Positions 37,830-50,167 of a stretch of DNA of 64,000 nucleotides are shown piece by piece. This DNA comes from Antedon mediterranea (lineage: Eukaryota; Echinodermata; Crinoidea; Comatulida; Antedonidae). The translations under genes and the position numbers were made by a program. Under the pieces are notes generated by a model, which was not told the origin of the DNA, did not search any database, and saw only the letters and a program-made list of their open reading frames with translations. Where the stretch lies: the NCBI RefSeq assembly GCF_964355755.1, contig NC_092675.1:13903312-13967311 (forward strand). The letters run 5' to 3'. How positions within the stretch are numbered: the first letter of the stretch is position 1; the number at the start of each line of letters is the position of its first letter.

Positions 37830-38455
37830 GTGCTTAGAATAGATTCAAATCGCATTTGGAGACGTTTTAGACCATTTTGTGATTTTCAAAAAAACTTGTT
37901 AACATAAAAACACCAAAGTGCTTAGAATAGCTTCAAATCGCATTTGGAGACATTTTAGACCAATTTGTGATTTTCGAAAAAAACTTGTCAACATAAAAAC
38001 ACCAAAGTGTTTAGAATAGCTTCAAATCGCATTTGGAGACGTTTTAGACCAATTTGTGATTTTCGAAAAAACTTATCAACATAAAAACACCAAAGGGTTT
38101 AGAATAGCTTCAAATCGCATTTTGAGACGTTTTAGACCATTTTGTGATTTTCGAAAAAACTTGTTAACATAAAAACACGAAAGTGCTTAGAATAGCTTCA
38201 AATCGCATTTGGAAACGTTTTATTCCATTTTGTGATTTTCGAAAAAAATTGTTAACATAAAAACACCAAAGTGCTTAGAATCACATTATAAACCGTTTTA
38301 GACCATTTTGAGCATTTCGATAACAATTTTCACACAAAAACATCAAAGAGCACAAAATAGCTTAATATCGTATTTAAAAATGTTTTAGACCATTTTGAGC
38401 ATTTAGAAAAAACTTTTTCACACAAAACACCAAAGTGCTTAGAATAGCTTCAAAT
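37830..38455 (+). repeat. 945-bp tandem duplication, unit 1
   Basis: Collinear with 38775..39400 at an offset of 945: ACTTATCAAC 38071 to 39016 and GACATTTTAGACC in step. Contents are the A monomers of block U, the GTTTTATTCC A2 monomer, B and C. Confidence 0.82.
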
Positions 38456-38774
38456 CGTATTTGGAGACGTTTTAGACCATTTTGAGATTTTCGAAAAAAC
38501 TTGGTTACACAAAAACATCAAAGTGCTTAAAATCACATTATAAACCGTTTTAGACCATTTTGAGCATTTCGATAACACTTTTCACACAAAAACATCAAAG
38601 AGCACAAAATAGCTTAATATCTTATTTAAAAACGTTTTAGACCATTTTGAGCATTTAGACAAAACTTTTTCACACAAAACACCAAAGTGCTTAGAATAGC
38701 TTCAAATCGCATTTGGAGACGTTTTAGACCATTTTGTGATTTTCAAAAAAACTTGTTAACATAAAAACACCAAA

Positions 38775-39400
38775 GTGCTTAGAATAGCTTCAAATCGTAT
38801 TTGGAGACGTTTTAGACCATTTTGTGATTTTCGAAAAAACTTGTTAACATAAAAACACCAAAGTGCTTAGAATAGCTTCAAATCGCATTTGGAGACATTT
38901 TAGACCAATTTGTGATTTTCGAAAAAAACTTGTCAACATAAAAACACCAAAGTGTTTAGAATAGCTTCAAATCGCATTTGGAGACGTTTTAGACCAATTT
39001 GTGATTTTCGAAAAAACTTATCAACATAAAAACACCAAAGGGTTTAGAATAGCTTCAAATCGCATTTTGAGACGTTTTAGACCATTTTGTGATTTTCGAA
39101 AAAACTTGTTAACATAAAAACACGAAAGTGCTTAGAATAGCTTCAAATCGCATTTGGAAACGTTTTATTCCATTTTGTGATTTTCGAAAAAAATTGTTAA
39201 CATAAAAACACCAAAGTGCTTAGAATCACATTATAAACCGTTTTAGACCATTTTGAGCATTTCGATAACAATTTTCACACAAAAACATCAAAGAGCAAAA
39301 AATAGCTTAATATCGTATTTAAAAATGTTTTAGACCATTTTGAGCATTTAGATAAAACTTTTTCACACAAAACACCAAAATGCTTAGAATAGCTTCAAAT
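38775..39400 (+). repeat. 945-bp tandem duplication, unit 2
   Basis: Second unit; preceded by the TATCTTATTT C monomer (38618), which makes this unit the right part of a full block U. It differs from unit 1 in the C tail (AGATAAAAC for AGAAAAAAC) and in AGAGCAAAAAATAGC near 39292. Confidence 0.82.
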
Positions 39401-40825
39401 CGCATTAGGAGACGTTTTAGACCATTTTGTGATTTTCGACAAAACTTTTTCACACAAAAAACCAAAGTGCTTAGAATAGCTTCAAATCGCATTTGGAGAC
39501 GTTTTAGACCAATTTGTGCATTTCGATGAAACTTGGTTACACAAAAACATCAAAGTGCTTAAAATCACATTATAAACCATTTTAGACCATTTTGAGCATT
39601 TCGATAACACTTTTCACACAAAAACATCAAAGAGCACAAAATAGCTTAATATCGTATTTAAAAACGTTTTAGACCATTTTGAGCATTTCGACAAAACTTT
39701 TTCACACAAAACACCAAAGTGCTTAGAATAGCTTCAAATCGCATTTGAAGACGTTTTAGACCATTTTGTGATTTTCTAAAAAACTTGTAAACATAAAAAC
39801 ACGAAAGTGCTTAGAATAGCTTCAAATCGCATTTGGAAACGTTTTAGACCATTTTGTGATTTTCGAAAAAACTTGTTAACATAAAAACACGAAAGTGCTT
39901 AGAATAGCTTCAAATCGCATTTGGAAACGTTTTAGACCATTTTGTGATTTTCGAAAAAAATTGTTAACATAAAAACACCAAAGTGTTTAAAATAGCTTCA
40001 AATCGCATTTGGAGACGTTTTAGACCAATTTGTGATTTTCGAAAAAACTTATCAACATAAAAACACCAAAGGGTTTAGAATAGCTTCAAATCGCATTTGG
40101 AGACGTTTTAGACCATTTTGTGATTTTGAAAAAACTTGTTAACATAAAAACACCAAAGTGCTTAGAATAGCTTCAAATTGCATTTGGAGACGTTTTAGAC
40201 CATTTTGTGATTTTCGAAAAAACTTGTTAACATAAAAACACCAAAGTGCTTAGAATAGCTTCAAATCGTATTTGGAGACGTTTTAGACCATTTTGAGATT
40301 TTCGAAAAAACTTGGTTACACAAAAACATCAAAGTGCTTAAAATCACATTATAAACCGTTTTAGACCATTTTGAGCATTTCGATAACACTTTTCACACAA
40401 AAACATCAAAGAGCACAAAATAGCTTAATATCGTATTTAAAAACGTTTTAGACCATTTTGAGCATTTCGACAAAACTTTTTCACACAAAACACCAAAGTG
40501 CTTAGAATAGCTTCAAATCGCATTTGGAGACGTTTTAGACCAATTTGTGCATTTCGATGAAACTTGATTACACAAAAACATCAAAGTGCTTAAAATCACA
40601 TTATAAACCGTTTTAGACCATTTTGAGCATTTCGATAACACTTTTCACACAAAAACATCAAAGAGCACAAAATAGCTTAATATCGTATTTAAAAACGTTT
40701 TAGACCATTTTGAGCATTTAGACAAAACTTTTTCACACAAAACACCAAAGTGCTTAGAATAGCTTCAAATCGCATTTGGAGACGTTTTAGACCATTTTGT
40801 GCATTTCGATGAAACTTGGTTACAC
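39401..40825 (+). repeat. Array segment leading into the tandem HOR
   Basis: An A monomer with the C tail CGACAAAACTTTTTC near 39438, then AACCATTTTAGACC B, C, A with GATTTTCTAAAAAACTTG, A2 monomers, ACTTATCAAC (about 40047), GATTTTGAAAAAAC, GAGATTTTCG-tailed A and B-C. It has the same order as the end of a HOR unit from 40.8-47.5 kb, so it is a partial unit at the left edge of that run. No gene is visible. Confidence 0.8.
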
Positions 40826-40903
40826 AAAAACATCAAAGTGCTTAAAATCACATTATAAATCGTTTTAGACCATTTTGAGCATTTCGACAAAACTTTTTCA
40901 CAC
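40826..40903 (+). repeat. B/C hybrid monomer, 78 bp
   Basis: First monomer of tandem HOR unit 1; followed by AAAATACCAAAGGGC, the same flank as at 20866. Confidence 0.85.
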
Positions 40904-42626
40904 AAAATACCAAAGGGCTTAGAATAGCTTCAAATCGCATTTGGAGACGTTTTAGACTATTTTGTGATTTTCGAAAAAACTTTTTAACATAAAAACACCA
41001 AAGTGCTTAGAATAGCTTCAAATCACATTTGGAGACGTTTTAGACCATTTTGTGATTTTCGAAAAAACTTGTTAACATAAAAACACGAAAGTGCTTAGAA
41101 TAGCTTCAAATCGCATTTGGAAACGTTTTAGACCATTTTGTGATTTTCGAAAAAAATTGTTAACATAAAAACACCAAAGTGCTTAGAATCACATTATAAA
41201 CCGTTTTAGACCATTTTGAGCATTTCGATAACAATTTTCACACAAAAACATCAAAGAGCACAAAATAGCTTAATATCGTATTTAAAAATGTTTTAGACCA
41301 TTTTGAGCATTTAGATAAAACTTTTTCACACAAAACACCAAAGTGCTTAGAATAGCTTCAAATCGCATTTGGAGACGTTTTAGACCATTTTGTGATTTTT
41401 GAAAAAACTTGTTAACATAAAAACACCAAAGTGCTTAGAATAGCTTCTAATCACATTTGGAGACGTTTTAGACCATTTTGTGATTTTCGAAAAAACTTGT
41501 TAACATAAAAACACGAAAGTGCTTAGAATAGCTTCAAATCGCATTTGGAAACGTTTTAGACCATTTTGTGATTTTCGAAAAAACTTGTTAACATAAAAAC
41601 ACGAAAGTGCCTAGAATAGCTTCAAATCGCATTTGGAAACGTTTTAGACCATTTTGTGATTTTCGAAAAAAATTGTTAACATAAAAACACCAAAGTGTTT
41701 AAAATAGCTTCAAATCGCATTTGGAGACGTTTTAGACCAATTTGTGATTTTCGAAAAAACTTATCAACATAAAAACACCAAAGGGTTTAGAATAGCTTCA
41801 AATCGCATTTGGAGACGTTTTAGACCATTTTGTGATTTTGAAAAAACTTGTTAACATAAAAACACCAAAGTGCTTAGAATAGCTTCAAATCGCATTTGGA
41901 GACGTTTTAGACCATTTTGTGATTTTCGAAAAAACTTGTTAACATAAAAACACCAAAGTGCTTAGAATAGCTTCAAATCGCATTTGGAGACGTTTTAGAC
42001 CATTTTGTGATTTTCGAAAAAACTTGTTAACATAAAAACACCAAAGTGCTTAGAATAGCTTCAAATCGTATTTGGAGACGTTTTAGACCATTTTGAGATT
42101 TTCGAAAAAAACTTGGTTACACAAAAACATCAAAGTGCTTAAAATCACATTATAAACCGTTTTAGACCATTTTGAGCATTTCGATAACACTTTTCACACA
42201 AAAACATCAAAGAGCACAAAATAGCTTAATATCGTATTTAAAAACGTTTTAGACCATTTTGAGCATTTCGACAAAACTTTTTCACACAAAACACTAAAGT
42301 GCTTAGAATAGCTTCAAATCGCATTTGGAGACGTTTTAGACCAATTTGTGCATTTCGATGAAACTTGATTACACAAAAACATCAAAGTGCTTAAAATCAC
42401 ATTATAAACCGTTTTAGACCATTTTGAGCATTTCGATAACACTTTTCACACAAAAACATCAAAGAGCACAAAATAGCTTAATATCGTATTTAAAAACGTT
42501 TTAGACCATTTTGAGCATTTAGATAAAACTTTTTCACACAAAACACCAAAGTGCTTAGAATAGCTTCAAATCGCATTTGGAGACGTTTTAGACCATTTTG
42601 TGCATTTCGATGAAACTTGGTTACAC
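40826..42626 (+). repeat. Tandem HOR unit 1, 1801 bp
   Basis: The unit runs from one B/C hybrid monomer (40826..40903) to the next. It holds A, A, A2, B, C, A, A, A2, A2, A with GTGTTTA, A3 with ACTTATCAAC, GATTTTGAAA, A monomers, GAGATTTTCG-tailed A, B, C, A with the GATGAAACTTGATTACAC tail, B, C, A. It is 89 bp longer than unit 2: one added A monomer near 41965-42052 and one added A in the run near 42105. Confidence 0.88.
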
Positions 42627-42704
42627 AAAAACATCAAAGTGCTTAAAATCACATTATAAATCGTTTTAGACCATTTTGAGCATTTCGACAAAACTTTTTC
42701 ACAC
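42627..42704 (+). repeat. B/C hybrid monomer, 78 bp
   Basis: First monomer of tandem HOR unit 2; followed by AAAATACCAAAGGGC. Confidence 0.85.
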
Positions 42705-44338
42705 AAAATACCAAAGGGCTTAGAATAGCTTCAAATCGCATTTGGAGACGTTTTAGACCATTTTGTGATTTTCGAAAAAACTTTTTAACATAAAAACACC
42801 AAAGTGCTTAGAATAGCTTCAAATCACATTTGGAGACGTTTTAGACCATTTTGTGATTTTCGAAAAAACTTGTTAACATAAAAACACGAAAGTGCTTAGA
42901 ATAGCTTCAAATCGCATTTGGAAACGTTTTAGACCATTTTGTGATTTTCGAAAAAAATTGTTAACATAAAAACACCAAAGTTCTTAGAATCACATTATAA
43001 ACCGTTTTAGACCATTTTGAGCATTTCGATAACAATTTTCACACAAAAACATCAAAGAGCACAAAATAGCTTAATATCGTATTTAAAAATGTTTTAGACC
43101 ATTTTGAGCATTTAGATAAAACTTTTTCACACAAAACACCAAAGTGCTTAGAATAGCTTCAAATCGCATTTGGAGACGTTTTAGACCATTTTGTGATTTT
43201 TGAAAAAACTTGTTAACATAAAAACACCAAAGTGCTTAGAATAGCTTCAAATCACATTTGGAGACGTTTTAGACCATTTTGTGATTTTCGAAAAAACTTG
43301 TTAACATAAAAACACGAAAGTGCTTAGAATAGCTTCAAATCGCATTTGGAAACGTTTTAGACCATTTTGTGATTTTCGAAAAAACTTGTTAACATAAAAA
43401 CACGAAAGTGCTTAGAATAGCTTCAAATCGCATTTGGAAACGTTTTAGACCATTTTGTGATTTTCGAAAAAAATTGTTAACATAAAAACACCAAAGTGTT
43501 TAGAATAGCTTCAAATCGCATTTGGAGACGTTTTAGACCAATTTGTGATTTTCGAAAAAACTTATCAACATAAAAACACCAAAGGGTTTAGAATAGCTTC
43601 AAATCGCATTTGGAGACGTTTTAGACCATTTTGTGATTTTGAAAAAACTTGTTAACATAAAAACACCAAAGTGCTTAGAATAGCTTCAAATCGCATTTGG
43701 AGACGTTTTAGACCATTTTGTGATTTTCGAAAAAACTTGTTAACATAAAAACACCAAAGTGCTTAGAATAGCTTCAAATCGTATTTGGAGACGTTTTAAA
43801 CCATTTTGAGATTTTCGAAAAAACTTGGTTACACAAAAACATCAAAGTGCTTAAAATCACATTATAAACCGTTTTAGACCATTTTGAGCATTTCGATAAC
43901 ACTTTTAACACAAAAACATCAAAGAGCACAAAATAGCTTAATATCGTATTTAAAAACGTTTTAGACCATTTTGAGCATTTCGACAAAACTTTTTCACACA
44001 AAACACCAAAGTGCTTAGAATAGCTTCAAATCGCATTTGGAGACGTTTTAGACCAATTTGTGCATTTCGATGAAACTTGATTACACAAAAACATCAAAGT
44101 GCTTAAAATCACATTATAAACCGTTTTAGACCATTTTGAGCATTTCGATAACACTTTTCACACAAAAACATCAAAGAGCACAAAATAGCTTAATATCGTA
44201 TTTAAAAACGTTTTAGACCATTTTGAGCATTTAGACAAAACTTTTTCACACAAAACACCAAAGTGCTTAGAATAGCTTCAAATCGCATTTGGAGACGTTT
44301 TAGACCATTTTGTGCATTTCGATGAAACTTGGTTACAC
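42627..44338 (+). repeat. Tandem HOR unit 2, 1712 bp
   Basis: Starts with the hybrid at 42627..42704. Order as in unit 1 without the added A monomer. Small differences are AAAGTTCTTAG near 42979, GACGTTTTAAACC near 43793 and ACTTTTAACAC near 43904. Confidence 0.88.
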
Positions 44339-44416
44339 AAAAACATCAAAGTGCTTAAAATCACATTATAAATCGTTTTAGACCATTTTGAGCATTTCGA
44401 CAAAACTTTTTCACAC
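44339..44416 (+). repeat. B/C hybrid monomer, 78 bp
   Basis: First monomer of tandem HOR unit 3; followed by AAAATACCAAAGTTC. Confidence 0.85.
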
Positions 44417-46214
44417 AAAATACCAAAGTTCTTAGAATAGCTTCAAATCGCATTTGGAGACGTTTTAGACCATTTTGTGATTTTCGAAAAAACTTTTTAA
44501 CATAAAAACACCAAAGTGCTTAGAATAGCTTCAAATCACATTTGGAGACGTTTTAGACCATTTTGTGATTTTCGAAAAAACTTGTTAACATAAAAACACG
44601 AAAGTGCTTAGAATAGCTTCAAATCGCATTTGGAAACGTTTTAGACCATTTTGTGATTTTCGAAAAAAATTGTTAACATAAAAACACCAAAGTGCTTAGA
44701 ATCACATTATAAACCGTTTTAGACCATTTTGAGCATTTCGATAACAATTTTCACACAAAAACATCAAAGAGCACAAAATAGCTTAATATCGTATTTAAAA
44801 ATGTTTTAGACCATTTTGAGCATTTAGATAAAACTTTTTCACACAAAACACCAAAGTGCTTAGAATAGCTTCAAATCGCATTTGGAGACGTTTTAGACCA
44901 TTTTGTGATTTTTGAAAAAACTTGTTAACATAAAAACACCAAAGTGCTTAGAATAGCTTCAAATCACATTTGGAGACGTTTTAGACCATTTTGTGATTTT
45001 CGAAAAAACTTGTTAACATAAAAACACCAAAGTGCTTAGAATAGCTTCAAATCACATTTGGAGACGTTTTAGACCATTTTGTGATTTTTGAAAAAACTTG
45101 TTAACATAAAAACACGAAAGTGCTTAGAATAGCTTCAAATCGCATTTGGAAACGTTTTAGACCATTTTGTGATTTTCGAAAAAGATTGTTAACATAAAAA
45201 CACCAAAGTGCTTAGAATCACATTATAAACCGTTTTAGACCATTTTGAGCATTTCGATAACAATTTTCACACAAAAACATCAAAGAGCACAAAATAGCTT
45301 AATATCGTATTTAAAAATGTTTTAGACCATTTTGAGCATTTAGATAAAACTTTTTCACACAAAACACCAAAGTGCTTAGAATAGCTTCAAATCGCATTTG
45401 GAGACGGTTTAGACCATTTTGTGATTTTGAAAAAACTTGTTAACATAAAAACACCAAAGTGCTTAGAATATCTTCAAATCGCATTTGGAGACGTTTTAGA
45501 CCATTTTGTGATTTTCGAAAAAACTTGTTAACATAAAAACACCAAAGTGCTTAGAATATCTTCAAATCGCATTTGGAGACGTTTTAGACCATTTTGTGAT
45601 TTTCGAAAAAACTTGTTAACATAAAAACACCAAAGTGCTTAGAATAGCTTCAAATCGTATTTGGAGACGTTTTAGACCATTTTGAGATTTTCGAAAAAAC
45701 TTGGTTACACAAAAACATCAAAGTGCTTAAAATCACATTATAAACCGTTTTAGACCATTTTGAGCATTTCGATAACACTTTTCACACAAAAACATCAAAG
45801 AGCACAAAATAGCTTAATATCGTATTTAAAAACGTTTTAGACCATTTTGAGCATTTCGACAAAACTTTTTCACACAAAACACCAAAGTGCTTAGAATAGC
45901 TTCAAATCGCATTTGGAGACGTTTTAGACCAATTTGTGCATTTCGATGAAACTTGATTACACAAAAACATCAAAGTGCTTAAAATCACATTATAAACCGT
46001 TTTAGACCATTTTGAGCATTTCGATAACACTTTTCACACAAAAACATCAAAGAGCACAAAATAGCTTAATATCGTATTTAAAAACGTTTTAGACCATTTT
46101 GAGCATTTAGACAAAACTTTTTCACACAAAACACCAAAGTGCTTAGAATAGCTTCAAATCGCATTTGGAGACGTTTTAGACCATTTTGTGCATTTCGATG
46201 GAACTTGGTTACAC
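44339..46214 (+). repeat. Tandem HOR unit 3, 1876 bp, rearranged
   Basis: Starts with the hybrid at 44339..44416. The left third follows units 1 and 2, but the ACTTATCAAC monomer is absent; in its place lie A2, GAAAAAGATTG, a B-C pair, GAGACGGTTTAG, and two A monomers with AGAATATCTTC (about 45466 and 45554). The unit is 164 bp longer than unit 2. This inserted part resembles 15.3-15.7 kb, so unit 3 seems to be a conversion or recombination product of two HOR types. Confidence 0.85.
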
Positions 46215-46292
46215 AAAAACATCAAAGTGCTTAAAATCACATTATAAATCGTTTTAGACCATTTTGAGCAATTCGACAAAACTTTTTCACAC
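46215..46292 (+). repeat. B/C hybrid monomer, 78 bp
   Basis: First monomer of tandem HOR unit 4; has GAGCAATTCGAC in place of GAGCATTTCGAC. Confidence 0.85.
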
Positions 46293-47570
46293 AAAATACA
46301 AAAGTGCTTAGAATAGCTTCAAATCGCATTTGGAGACGTTTTAGACCATTTTGTGATTTTCGAAAAAACTTTTTAACATAAAAACACCAAAGTGCTTAGA
46401 ATAGCTTCAAATCACATTTGGAGACGTTTTAGACCATTTTGTGATTTTCGAAAAAACTTGTTAACATAAAAACACGAAAGTGCTTAGAATAGCTTCAAAT
46501 CGCATTTGGAAACGTTTTAGACCATTTTGTGATTTTCGAAAAAACTTGTTAACATAAAAACACGAAAGTGCTTAGAATAGCTTCAAATTGCATTTGGAAA
46601 CGTTTTAGACCATTTTGTGATTTTCGAAAAAACTTGTTAACATAAAAACACGAAAATGCTTAGAATAGCTTCAAATCGCATTTGGAAACGTTTTAGACCA
46701 TTTTGTGATTTTCGAAAAAAATTGTTAACATAAAAACACCAAAGTGTTTAGAATAGCTTCAAATCGCATTTGGAGACGTTTTAGACCAATTTGTGATTTT
46801 CGAAAAAACTTATCAACATAAAAACACCAAAGGGTTTAGAATAGCTTCAAATCGCATTTGGAGACGTTTTAGACCATTTTGTGATTTTGAAAAAACTTGT
46901 TAACATAAAAACAACAAAGTGCTTAGAATAGCTTCAAATCGCATTTGGAGACGTTTTAGACCATTTTGTGATTTTCGAAAAAACTTGTTAACATAAAAAC
47001 ACCAAAGTGCTTAGAATAGCTTCAAATCGTATTTGGAGACGTTTTAGACCATTTTGAGATTTTCGAAAAAACTTGGTTACACAAAAACATCAAAGTGCTT
47101 AAAATCACATTATAAACCGTTTTAGACCATTTTGAGCATTTCGATAACACTTTTCACACAAAAACATCAAAGAGCACAAAATAGCTTAATATCGTATTTA
47201 AAAACGTTTTAGACCATTTTGAGCATTTCGACAAAACTTTTTTACACAAAACACCAAAGTGCTTAGAATAGCTTCAAATCGCATTTGGAGACGTTTTAGA
47301 CCAATTTGTGCATTTCGATGAAACTTGATTACACAAAAACATCAAAGTGCTTAAAATCACATTATAAACCGTTTTAGACCATTTTGAGCATTTCGATAAC
47401 ACTTTTCACACAAAAACATCAAAGAGCACAAAATAGCTTAATATCGTATTTAAAAACGTTTGAGACCATTTTGAGCATTTAGACAAAACTTTTTCACACA
47501 AAACACCAAAGTGCTTAGAATAGCTTCAAATCGAATTTGGAGACGTTTTAGACCATTTTGTGATTTTCGA
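46215..47570 (+). repeat. Tandem HOR unit 4, partial
   Basis: Starts with the hybrid at 46215..46292 (followed by AAAATACAAAAG). It again has ACTTATCAAC (about 46807) and GATTTTGAAA, but lacks the internal B-C pair of units 1 and 2, and has three A2-like monomers in a row, one with CACGAAAATGC. It ends where an A monomer with TCGAATTTGG (about 47533) enters ACTTTTTAACAT without passing through a hybrid monomer. Confidence 0.83.
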
Positions 47571-49446
47571 AAAAACTTTTTAACATAAAAACACCAAAGT
47601 GCTTAGAATAGCTTCAAATCACATTTGGAGACGTTTTAGACCATTTTGTGATTTTCGAAAAAAATTGTTAACATAAAAACACGAAAGTGCTTAGAATAGC
47701 TTCAAATCGCATTTGGAAACGTTTTAGACCATTTAGTGATTTTCGAAAAAACTTATCAACATAAAAACACCAAAGGGTTTAGAATAGCTTCAAATCGCAT
47801 TTGGAGACGTTTTAGACCATTTTTCGATTTTGAAAAAACTTGTTAACATAAAAACACCAAAGTGCTTAGAATAGCTTCAAATCGCATTTGGAAACGTTTT
47901 AGACCAATTTGTGATTTTCGAAAAAACTTGTCAACATAAAAACACCAAAGTGTTTAGAATAGCTTCAAATCGCATTTGGAGACGTTTTAGACCAATTTGT
48001 GATTTTCGAAAAAACTTATCAACATAAAAACACCAAAGGGTTTAGAATAGCTTCAAATCGCATTTGGAGACGTTTTAGACCATTTTGTGATTTTCGAAAA
48101 AACTTGTTAACATAAAAACACCAAAGTGCTTAGAATAGCTTCAAATCGCATTTGGAGACGTTTTAGACCATTTTGTGATTTTCAAAAAAAATTGTTAACA
48201 TAAAAACACCAAAGTGCATAGAATCACATTATAAACCGTTTTAGATCATTTAGAGCATTTCGATAACAATTTTCACACAAAAACATCAATGAGCACAAAA
48301 TAGCTTAATATCGTATTTAAAAATGTTTTAGACCATTTTGAGCATTTAGACAAATTTTTTTCACACAAAACACCAAAGTGCTTAGAATAGCTTCAAATCG
48401 CATTTGGAGACGTTTTAGACAATTTTGTGATTTTCGAAAAAAATTGTTAACATAAAAACACCAAAGTGCTTAGAATAGCTTCAAATCGCATTTGGAGACG
48501 TTTTAGACCATTTTGTGATTTTCGAAAAAACTTTTTAACATAAAAACACCAAAGTGCTTAGAATAGCTTCAAATCACATTTGGAGACGTTTTAGACCATT
48601 TTGTGATTTTCGAAAAAACTTGTTAACATAAAAACACGAAAGTGCTTAGAATAGCTTCAAATCGCATTTAGAAACGTTTTAGACCATTTTGTGATTTTCG
48701 AAAAAAATTGTTAACATAAAAACACCAAAGTGCTTAGAATCACATTATAAACCGTTTTAGACCATTTTGAGCATTTCGATAACAATTTTCACACAAAAAC
48801 ATCAAAGAGCACAAAATAGCTTAATATCGTATTTAAAAATGTTTTAGACCATTTTGAGCATTTAGATAAAACTTTTTCACACAAAACACCAAAGTGCTTA
48901 GAATAGCTTCAAATCGCATTTGGAGACGTTTTAGACCATTTTGTGATTTTTGAAAAAACTTGTTAACATAAAAACACCAAAGTGCTTAGAATAGCTTCAA
49001 ATCACATTTGGAGACGTTTTAGACCATTTTGTGATTTTCGAAAAAACTTGTTAACATAAAAACACGAAAGTGCTTAGAATAGCTTCAAATCGCATTTGGA
49101 AACGTTTTAGACCATTTTGTGATTTTCGAAAAAACTTGTTAACATAAAAACACGAAAGTGCTTAGAATAGCTTCAAATCGCATTTGGAAACGTTTTAGAC
49201 CATTTTGTGATTTTCGAAAAAACTTGTTAACATAAAAACACGAAAGTGCTTAGAATAGCTTCAAATCGCATTTGGAAACGTTTTAGACCATTTTGTGATT
49301 TTCGAAAAAAATTGTTAACATAAAAACACCAAAGTGTTTAGAATAGCTTCAAATCGCATTTGGAGACGTTTTAGACCAATTTGTGATTTTCGAAAAAACT
49401 TATCAACATAAAAACACCAAAGGGTTTAGAATAGCTTCAAATCGCA
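47571..49446 (+). repeat. Array segment, mixed HOR fragments
   Basis: A monomers with ACTTATCAAC near 47750 and 48015, then GTGCATAGAATCAC (about 48213) and ATCAATGAGC as in the 2220-bp duplication, with private TTAGATCATTTAG and AGACAAATTTTTTTC. From about 48525 the order returns to that of the 40.8-47.5-kb HOR (ACTTTTTAACAT, A2, B, C, A, A, A2, A2, A2, ACTTATCAAC). The form ATTTTTCGATTTTGAAA occurs twice, near 47818 and 49468, and nowhere else that I noticed. No gene is visible. Confidence 0.8.
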
Positions 49447-49924
49447 TTTGGAGACGTTTTAGACCATTTTTCGATTTTGAAAAAACTTGTTAACATAAAA
49501 ACACCAAAGTGCTTAGAATAGCTTCAAATCGCATTTGGAGACGTTTTAGACCATTTTGTGATTTTCGAAAAAACTTGTTAACATAAAAACACCAAAGTGC
49601 TTAGAATAGCTTCAAATCGTATTTGGAGACGTTTTAGACCATTTTGAGATTTTCGAAAAAACTTGGTTACACAAAAACATCAAAGTGCTTAAAATCACAT
49701 TATAAACCGTTTTAGACCATTTTGAGCATTTCGGTAACACTTTTCACACAAAAACATCAAAGAGCACAAAATAGCTTAATATCGTATTTAAAAACGTTTT
49801 AGACCATTTTGAGCATTTAGACAAAACTTTTTCACACAAAACACCAAAGTGCTTAGAATAGCTTCAAATCGCATTTGGAGACGTTTTAGACCATTTTGTG
49901 CATTTCGATGAAACTTGGTTACAC

Positions 49925-50002
49925 AAAAACATCAAAGTGCTTAAAATCACATTATAAATCGTTTTAGACCATTTTGAGCATTTCGAAAAAACTTTTTCAC
50001 AC
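49925..50002 (+). repeat. B/C hybrid monomer, 78 bp
   Basis: Partner of the hybrid at 30058, with ATTTCGAAAAAAC in the tail where the other copies have ATTTCGACAAAAC. Confidence 0.83.
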
Positions 50003-50127
50003 AAAATACCAAAGTGCTTAGAATAGCTTCAAATCGAATTTGGAGACGTTTTAGACCATTTTGTGATTTTCGAAAAAACTTTTTAACATAAAAACACCAA
50101 AGTGCTTAGAATAGCTTCAAATCACAT

Positions 50128-50167
50128 TTGGAGACGTTTTAGACCATAAGTGCTTAGAATCACATTA
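50128..50167 (+). repeat. Broken A monomer, junction GACCAT|AAGTGC
   Basis: Same breakpoint as near 30281: TTTTAGACCAT is followed directly by AAGTGCTTAGAATCAC. Confidence 0.87.

Noticed and set aside
43774-44001. Minus-strand frame of 75 codons, the longest seen
   Set aside because: It is open only because of a rare substitution (TTTTAAACC) and follows monomer sequence throughout; the parallel HOR units are interrupted.
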